Source: Acinetobacter lwoffii
GTDB lineage: Bacteria; Pseudomonadota; Gammaproteobacteria; Pseudomonadales; Moraxellaceae
Length of the DNA stretch: 19,914 nt
Direction of reading: 5' to 3'
NCBI RefSeq assembly: GCF_002321025.1
Contig: NZ_DCLL01000016.1
Span: forward strand, 485 to 20,398
Numbering within the stretch: position 1 is the first letter of the stretch; every line of letters begins with the position of its first letter. This document shows positions 15,871 through 19,914 of this stretch, piece by piece. The notes below the pieces were generated by a model. The model ran no database searches. It was not told the origin of the DNA and saw only the letters and a program-made list of their open reading frames with translations. A program made the translations under genes and the position numbers.

Positions 15871-15915
15871 TAAGGTCTCCCGTAGTTGCTGTTGGTGAGT
15901 TAAATGTACAGGCTA

Positions 15916-15944
15916 AAAATAAAACATAGGGAATAAATTGTCAG
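15916..15944 (-). promoter_or_regulatory. Candidate promoter of the small membrane-protein gene
   Basis: On the minus strand: -35 CTGACA (15939-15944, one mismatch), a 17-bp spacer, and -10 TATTTT (15916-15921, two mismatches). The -35 lies inside the palindrome at 15936-15950, so a protein bound there would block RNA polymerase. Confidence 0.45.
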
Positions 15945-15950
15945 ACAATT
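15936..15950. promoter_or_regulatory. Operator-like palindrome, site 1
   Basis: AATTGTCAGACAATT is a perfect 15-bp palindrome (7-bp arms around a central A) overlapping the -35 of the small-ORF promoter. Its core TTGTCWGACAA recurs at 15979-15989. The core fits the TNGTNNNACNA pattern known for FadR-subfamily GntR regulators; that family link is an inference. Confidence 0.6.
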
Positions 15951-15978
15951 CCTCTAAGTTATGGATTAACCGTAATTT

Positions 15979-15989
15979 TTGTCTGACAA
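15979..15989. promoter_or_regulatory. Operator-like palindrome, site 2
   Basis: TTGTCTGACAA is a perfect 11-bp palindrome sharing the core of site 1, differing only in the central base. The centres of the two sites (15943 and 15984) are 41 bp apart, close to four helical turns, so both would face the same side of the DNA. Confidence 0.58.
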
Positions 15990-16065
15990 TAAAAATAGGA
16001 AGTTGATCTAAATATTCGTTTTATGTGCATTTTAATTAAATTATTAAAATGCGCTTGTCTTACAA

Positions 16066-16452
16066 CTAAATTAATTTAGTCAATAATTTTAAGGATTTCC
16101 ATTGTTTGAGTGGCAATTGATCGCACCAGATCAGCAAAGGTCGCGCCTTAGCGTGTTGAAAATACACCACGATATATGCCTGATGATCAATCACGTGACT
16201 AATACAAACCCGACGAGTAGGCCGTGCTTTGGCAGTCAATGACCATTCACGTCCATCCAGATATTCAAACTGCTCAATCTGTGGTGTCTTGCGGTAAAAC
16301 AGCTGATAAATCACCAAGCCTATGACAGCGCACACTGCCCAAAGTGCAATCGGTAATAACTGATACAATAGATACATCAGCAGTGCAAAAATAAAAAGCT
16401 GAAACGCCAATGCACAGAGACTGCGTTTCAGCTTGAAGCAACGATTATCCAT
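16066..16452 (-). CDS. ygfX: YgfX-like (CptA) inner-membrane protein
   Basis: A 128-residue protein with a basic N-terminus, two closely spaced hydrophobic helices (about 14-30 and 33-52, joined by a short LLPIALW turn) and a soluble C-terminal part (about 55-128) with strand-like segments GREWSL, RRVCISHVID, AYIVVYF and PLLIWCDQLP. This is the YgfX/CptA layout, and the call is strengthened by the gene partner: its ATG lies inside the 3-prime end of sdhE, overlapping by 8 bases. In enterobacteria YgfX interacts with SdhE and has been reported to be toxic to cell division when overexpressed; whether that applies here is unknown. Translational coupling to sdhE is likely. Sequence similarity to E. 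coli YgfX is weak by eye. Confidence 0.65.
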   Translation of the reverse strand: MDNRCFKLKRSLCALAFQLFIFALLMYLLYQLLPIALWAVCAVIGLVIYQLFYRKTPQIEQFEYLDGREWSLTAKARPTRRVCISHVIDHQAYIVVYFQHAKARPLLIWCDQLPLKQWKSLKLLTKLI

Positions 16453-16702
16453 GAACGTAAAATTTAAGCTTCTTGATAAAATCTTTCAGTTCAGGACGCG
16501 GTGGCTCAGACACTTCCATAAACCAGTCCAGTAAATCCGGGTCTTCCTGCTCAACCAGCTCTGCAAACATCTGTTTTTCGAAAGGCTCAGCACTCAGGTA
16601 ATGGTTTTTTACGTAGGGATCAAAATATACATCCAGTTCTTTTAGACCACGACGCGCACGATAAATCACTTTGCGCTCTTCTAAGCTGATGTCATCAGTC
16701 AT
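16445..16702 (-). CDS. sdhE: SdhE, FAD assembly factor of succinate dehydrogenase
   Basis: An 85-residue small helical protein that promotes covalent attachment of FAD to the SdhA flavoprotein (also FrdA) in the cytoplasm. The hallmark RGxxE motif is R18-G19-L20-K21-E22 in YRARRGLKELD, followed by the family pattern EKQMFAELVEQEDPDLLDWF (about 42-61), in which the acidic 'ED-D-LLDWF' block is diagnostic. Size matches the family (about 80-95 residues). ATG 16702 is preceded by GGGGA at suitable spacing. It is first in a two-gene operon with ygfX, whose start codon overlaps its 3-prime end by 8 bases. The adjacent intergenic stretch carries the promoter for the divergent acyl-CoA dehydrogenase gene. 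Confidence 0.93.
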   Translation of the reverse strand: MTDDISLEERKVIYRARRGLKELDVYFDPYVKNHYLSAEPFEKQMFAELVEQEDPDLLDWFMEVSEPPRPELKDFIKKLKFYVHG

Positions 16703-16789
16703 CGAATTTCCCCAACTCGTTATAAACCCGAATAGTTTACCTGAAGCGCTGGCTGAATTTCGAGGGATTTCATAGAAATGACCAAAAGC

Positions 16790-16835
16790 ATCAGCAGATT
16801 TAAGTCATTTGAACATTCCGCTCATTGCTGCTGAT
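16790..16835. repeat. Inverted repeat upstream of the acyl-CoA dehydrogenase gene
   Basis: ATCAGCAG (16790-16797) and CTGCTGAT (16828-16835) form 8-bp perfect arms 30 bases apart, about 50 bases before the ATG at 16886. This could be a split operator or a leader hairpin. No recognised regulator motif. Confidence 0.35.
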
Positions 16836-16885
16836 CTTGGCATGGCCTAAGTTAAACCAAACAGATCAAAATAAGGAATAACAAG

Positions 16886-18058
16886 ATGCAATCTGCAGCC
16901 ATTCGCCCACTTGCTCCGATGCTGCCGCGCCAACTCTTTAATACCGAACATGATGCTTTTCGCGAGACGGTACGTAAATTTTATGAGAAAGAAGTCATTC
17001 CACATACCGAGCGTTATGAAAGTCAGCAACATGTGGATCGAGAGCTATGGAATAAATCCGGTGGGCTTGGATTGCTCTGCGCTACCATGCCTGAGGAATA
17101 TGGCGGCTCTGGCGTAGACCGGCTGTATAGCATGATTTTGATTGAGGAACAGGCCTATGCCGGAGATTCAGCGACCGGATTTTCATTGCATTCGGATATT
17201 GTTGCCAATTATCTGCTGAACTTTGGTAATGAAGCTCAAAAACAGCAATGGCTACCCAAAATGGCGTCTGGAGAAGTCGTCACCGCGATCGCCATGACCG
17301 AACCGGGAACTGGCTCTGACCTGCAAGCAGTGCGTACATCGGCAATACTGGATGGCGATGACTATTTGATTAATGGTTCCAAGATTTTTATTACCAATGG
17401 CTATCTCTGTGATATGGCCATCGTGGTTTGTAAAACTGGCAATAATGATAAAGGTTCAGCCAATCTGTCATTGATTATGGTCGAAGCCGACCGTCCCGGA
17501 TTTAGCAAAGGCAAGCCGCTGAATAAAATTGGCATGAAAGGACAGGATACCTGTGAACTGTTCTTTGACAATGTTCGGGTTCCGAAAGAAAACCTGCTCG
17601 GTCTGGAAGGCATGGGCTTTATGATGCTGATGAAAGAGCTGGCTTGGGAACGCCTGATTGTGGCAATTATCTGTCAGGCAGGCGCTGAAGCTGCTTTCGC
17701 ACATACAGTGAAATATACTAAGGAACGTCAGGCATTTGGCAAGAGCATCAGCCATTTTCAAAATACCCGTTTTAAACTGGCAGAACTACGTACCGAGATC
17801 GATGTCTGCCGCACTTATCTGGATCGCTGTATGCAGCTGCAACTCAATCACGAACTAGGCGTAGATGCCGCTGCTGCGGCCAAATACAAGATTTCAGAAA
17901 TGTACAGCAAAGTCGTTGATGAATGTCTGCAATTGCATGGCGGCTATGGTTATATGCTGGAATATCCGATTGCCCGTGCCTATATCGACAACCGTGCCAA
18001 TCGGATTTATGCGGGTACCAATGAAATCATGAAAGAACTCATCGCCCGTTCACTTTAA
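16886..18058 (+). CDS. Acyl-CoA dehydrogenase, long-chain/isovaleryl-type active site
   Basis: A 390-residue FAD enzyme catalysing alpha,beta-dehydrogenation of acyl-CoA. The three-domain family architecture is seen: N-terminal helices (about 15-130), middle beta domain with the flavin-binding AMTEPGTGSDLQAVRT (about 137-152) and KIFITNGYLCD, and C-terminal helical domain with TVKYTKERQAFGKSI and QLHGGYGYMLEYPIARAYID. The usual MCAD catalytic glutamate in YEGT is replaced by alanine (Y375-A376-G-T). A glutamate instead lies in LAWERL (E255), where LCAD and IVD keep their base. The end, YAGTNEIMKELIAR, is close to the LCAD ending. So the enzyme should be active on long or branched acyl-CoA. 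AAGGA lies nine bases before the ATG. It converges on almA through a shared terminator. Confidence 0.92.
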   Translation: MQSAAIRPLAPMLPRQLFNTEHDAFRETVRKFYEKEVIPHTERYESQQHVDRELWNKSGGLGLLCATMPEEYGGSGVDRLYSMILIEEQAYAGDSATGFSLHSDIVANYLLNFGNEAQKQQWLPKMASGEVVTAIAMTEPGTGSDLQAVRTSAILDGDDYLINGSKIFITNGYLCDMAIVVCKTGNNDKGSANLSLIMVEADRPGFSKGKPLNKIGMKGQDTCELFFDNVRVPKENLLGLEGMGFMMLMKELAWERLIVAIICQAGAEAAFAHTVKYTKERQAFGKSISHFQNTRFKLAELRTEIDVCRTYLDRCMQLQLNHELGVDAAAAAKYKISEMYSKVVDECLQLHGGYGYMLEYPIARAYIDNRANRIYAGTNEIMKELIARSL

Positions 18059-18070
18059 AATGGATTCATA

Positions 18071-18098
18071 AAAAAGGAGTCTCTTAGGACTCCTTTTT
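18071..18098. terminator. Bidirectional terminator between acyl-CoA dehydrogenase gene and almA
   Basis: AAAAAGGAGTC (18071-18081) pairs perfectly over 11 bp with GACTCCTTTTT (18088-18098) around the loop TCTTAG. Runs on both sides allow termination of both converging transcripts, with the plus-strand gene ending at 18058 and the minus-strand gene at 18119. Confidence 0.92.
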
Positions 18099-18118
18099 CT
18101 GTATGCAAAAATATAACT

Positions 18119-19609
18119 TTAAGAAACCAGACGCGGTTTATGCTTTAAAACATTGCTGTTTTTTCTAAATTTCAGCACGCCATCTTCAAACGAAGCCTGT
18201 TTGAGCTCCTTACGGTCTGCGAGATAATTATTGCTGACTTTCCACGGTGCATGTTTGCCCTGCTTTGGCATCACGTCTGCAGCACGGGCAATATAACCCG
18301 AACTGAGACTGCCCATGACGGTATCCTGGAGCAATTCACTCTGATCTCCCTGAGCAATCACCTGCGCATAACCTTGCTGATCCATATAATTCAACAGACG
18401 GCAAATATACTCAGCTGCAATGTCGACTTTAAGCGTCCAGGAGGCATTAATATAGCCAATAATCAGCGCCATATTCGGTATATCACTGACCATGATGCCT
18501 CTATACAGCATATGCTGTGAGGTATCGATAGGCTGACCATCCATCGTCGCCAGAATCCTGCCGAGAATTTGGATATTCAGGCCAGTGGCAGAGACGATAA
18601 TATCAGCATCCAGATGTTGACCGGATTTCAGCTGAATTCCCGTTTCGGTAAAGATTTCTATCTGATCCGTTGCAACCGATGCCTGCCCTTCACGTAAAAT
18701 TTTAAACAGATCCCCATCCGGCACCACACACAGACGCTGATCCCAAGGTTCATAATTCGGGGTAAAGTGCTTCATGTCTACTTTACCTTTCAGCTGGAAT
18801 TGCACCGATTTAAGCAAAAGTGATTTTAATAATTTTGGCTGTTTCTGTGCCAAAGCATAAATCCCGCGCTGCATGACGATATTACGCGCACGTGTCAGCT
18901 TGTAGGCGACCTCCTCAGGCAGATATTTACGCATTTTTGAATAAATAAAATCGACCGAAGGCACAGAGGCAATATAAGTCGGTGAACGCTGCAACATGGT
19001 CACATGACCTGCTCCACCTTTGACCATCGCAGGAACCAAGGTAATCGCGGTCGCACCACTACCAATAATGACCACCTTTTTGCCTTTATAGTTTAAATTT
19101 TCCGGCCAATGTTGCGGATGAATAAACTCACCTTTGAATGCAGTTTGATTTGGAAACTCCGGCTGAAAACCCTGATCATAATTATAATAACCGGTACAAC
19201 CCAGTATAAAGTTGGCGATCCAGATCTGCTTCTTACCGTGTGCATCCTCGATCTCTACTGACCATTTGCAGGTTGTAGAATCATAATTGGCACTTAAGAC
19301 CCGATGCTGAAAATGGATTTTCGGCTGTAGCTTAAACTCATCCACCACTTCAGTCAGATAATTTTTGATGGATGCGCCATCGGCAAGCACGCTTTCTTTC
19401 TTCCAGGGTTTGAAATTAAAACCAAAAGTCGACATATCCGAATCAGAACGGATTCCCGGATATTTAAACAGGTCCCAAGTTCCACCAATACTTTCGCGGC
19501 GTTCAATAATCTCAAAAGAGCGTTGCGGACAATGTTTAGAAAGATGCGCTGCCAGACCAATCCCCGAGATCCCCGCACCCACGATTAAAATATCTACCTG
19601 CTTTTCCAT
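18119..19609 (-). CDS. almA: AlmA-type flavin monooxygenase for long-chain alkanes
   Basis: A 496-residue FAD/NADPH monooxygenase of the Baeyer-Villiger/FMO class. The N-terminus MEKQVDILIVGAGISGIGLA and following GGTWDLFKYPGIRSDSDMSTF strongly resemble AlmA, reported in Acinetobacter as needed for growth on very long n-alkanes (about C32 and above). Cofactor motifs: first Rossmann G11-A-G-I-S-G16 (FAD), the class fingerprint F158-K-G-E-F-I-H-P-Q-H-W-P169, and second Rossmann G183-S-G-A-T-A188 (NADPH). The length is normal for the family. ATG 19609 has only a weak AGGTAAAAGAA site. The gene has its own promoter (19650-19678) and lies just downstream of the rplQ terminator, so it is transcribed independently. 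It is near, but convergent with, an acyl-CoA dehydrogenase gene. Confidence 0.88.
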   Translation of the reverse strand: MEKQVDILIVGAGISGIGLAAHLSKHCPQRSFEIIERRESIGGTWDLFKYPGIRSDSDMSTFGFNFKPWKKESVLADGASIKNYLTEVVDEFKLQPKIHFQHRVLSANYDSTTCKWSVEIEDAHGKKQIWIANFILGCTGYYNYDQGFQPEFPNQTAFKGEFIHPQHWPENLNYKGKKVVIIGSGATAITLVPAMVKGGAGHVTMLQRSPTYIASVPSVDFIYSKMRKYLPEEVAYKLTRARNIVMQRGIYALAQKQPKLLKSLLLKSVQFQLKGKVDMKHFTPNYEPWDQRLCVVPDGDLFKILREGQASVATDQIEIFTETGIQLKSGQHLDADIIVSATGLNIQILGRILATMDGQPIDTSQHMLYRGIMVSDIPNMALIIGYINASWTLKVDIAAEYICRLLNYMDQQGYAQVIAQGDQSELLQDTVMGSLSSGYIARAADVMPKQGKHAPWKVSNNYLADRKELKQASFEDGVLKFRKNSNVLKHKPRLVS

Positions 19610-19649
19610 CTTGTTCTTTTACCTAAGCGATGCTATCTGTTTTTATTAA

Positions 19650-19678
19650 ATCACAAAACTGACAATACACAATGTCAA
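19650..19678 (-). promoter_or_regulatory. almA promoter with an inverted repeat between -35 and -10
   Basis: On the minus strand: consensus -35 TTGACA (19673-19678), a 17-bp spacer and -10 TGTGAT (19650-19655, two mismatches). The inverted repeat TGACA-N8-TGTCA (19660-19677) covers the -35 and spacer and is placed to let a repressor block initiation. The rest of 19679-19767 shows no gene; it is AT-rich. Confidence 0.5.
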
Positions 19679-19767
19679 GTTCATTAAAAAGCCACTATTT
19701 TTTTATCTTTTGAGGCCAGATCAGTTATCTGAAACTCAATCACTTTAAATTAAAATATACAGGCATT

Positions 19768-19798
19768 AAAAAAGGCCGGTTTATTCAACCGACCTTTT
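19768..19798 (-). terminator. Terminator of rplQ
   Basis: On the minus strand AAAAGGTCGGTT pairs with AACCGGCCTTTT (one wobble) around a 5-base loop, followed by a T-run. It lies 28 bases beyond the rplQ stop and ends the ribosomal protein operon that continues past the right edge. Confidence 0.9.
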
Positions 19799-19826
19799 CG
19801 AACAACTTGCGTTATTCTTCACGAAA

Positions 19827-19914
19827 TTAGTTAACTTCGCGATCTACTAGCTCAACGTAAGCCATCGGTGCAGCATCACCTGCACGGAAGCCCGCTTTAA
19901 GAACACGTAGATAA
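19827..19914 (-). CDS. rplQ: 50S ribosomal protein L17, C-terminal end (partial)
   Basis: Only the last 29 codons plus one base are in the window, and the gene runs off the right end. The visible residues, YLRVLKAGFRAGDAAPMAYV followed by ELVDREVN, match the conserved C-terminus of L17, a subunit of the large ribosomal subunit. The TAA stop is at 19827-19829. L17 is normally the last gene of the alpha operon (rpsM-rpsK-rpsD-rpoA-rplQ), and the terminator after it fits that. Confidence 0.9.
   Translation of the reverse strand, partial: YLRVLKAGFRAGDAAPMAYVELVDREVN

Noticed and set aside
16066..16702. sdhE-ygfX as a plain toxin-antitoxin system
   Set aside because: SdhE carries the flavinylation RGxxE motif and has a clear metabolic role; the toxin label for YgfX comes from overexpression reports elsewhere and is not supported by this sequence.

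Overview
The window looks like chromosomal DNA from a gammaproteobacterium of the genus Acinetobacter. The clues are an AlmA-type long-chain alkane monooxygenase whose N-terminus closely resembles the Acinetobacter protein, the SdhE/YgfX pair, a YheV-like protein beside oligopeptidase A, a rhombosortase, and moderate GC content by eye. This assignment rests on recognising protein families, not on a database search. It is ordinary core genome with two patches that look acquired or disturbed. I see no transposase, integrase, prophage or CRISPR array.

Left part (1-2767): a minus-strand pair (a FAH-family hydrolase preceded by a YcxB-like membrane protein) diverges from a plus-strand gene for a large exported protein that may hold two START/SRPBCC-like halves. 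A bidirectional terminator follows. From 2786 to 4184 lies a minus-strand stable RNA region: tRNA-Ser(GCT) and two tRNA-Arg(ACG) in one operon, then a third identical tRNA-Arg(ACG) with its own promoter. A dihydrofolate-reductase-family gene sits between the operon terminator and the third tRNA-Arg, so identical 77-bp tRNA copies flank it.

Middle part (4448-11369): rnr (RNase R) and, further on, prlC-yheV-(membrane coiled-coil protein) and an EamA transporter, all on the plus strand. Between rnr and prlC is a very AT-rich islet (roughly a quarter GC where counted) with one minus-strand gene. Its two-helix membrane protein reading frame is broken by a single in-frame TAA, so only its 144-residue C-terminal part remains as an open ORF.

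Right part, minus strand (11371-16702): a 760-residue fused TRAP-type permease, a rhombosortase-like rhomboid protease, and a lipoprotein tentatively placed with the TRAP-associated TatT family. These would form an envelope transport/processing locus that lacks an obvious solute-binding subunit here. Upstream is an intergenic stretch of about 500 bp. It hides an unlisted 32-residue single-helix membrane protein gene with its own Shine-Dalgarno, intrinsic terminator, and two palindromic operator-like sites (TTGTCWGACAA) whose centres are 41 bp apart. ygfX and sdhE follow, overlapping by 8 bp.

Far right (16886-19914): an acyl-CoA dehydrogenase of the LCAD/IVD active-site type converges on almA, fitting a theme of long-chain aliphatic metabolism. 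The window ends in the last codons of rplQ (ribosomal protein L17) and its terminator, both on the minus strand.
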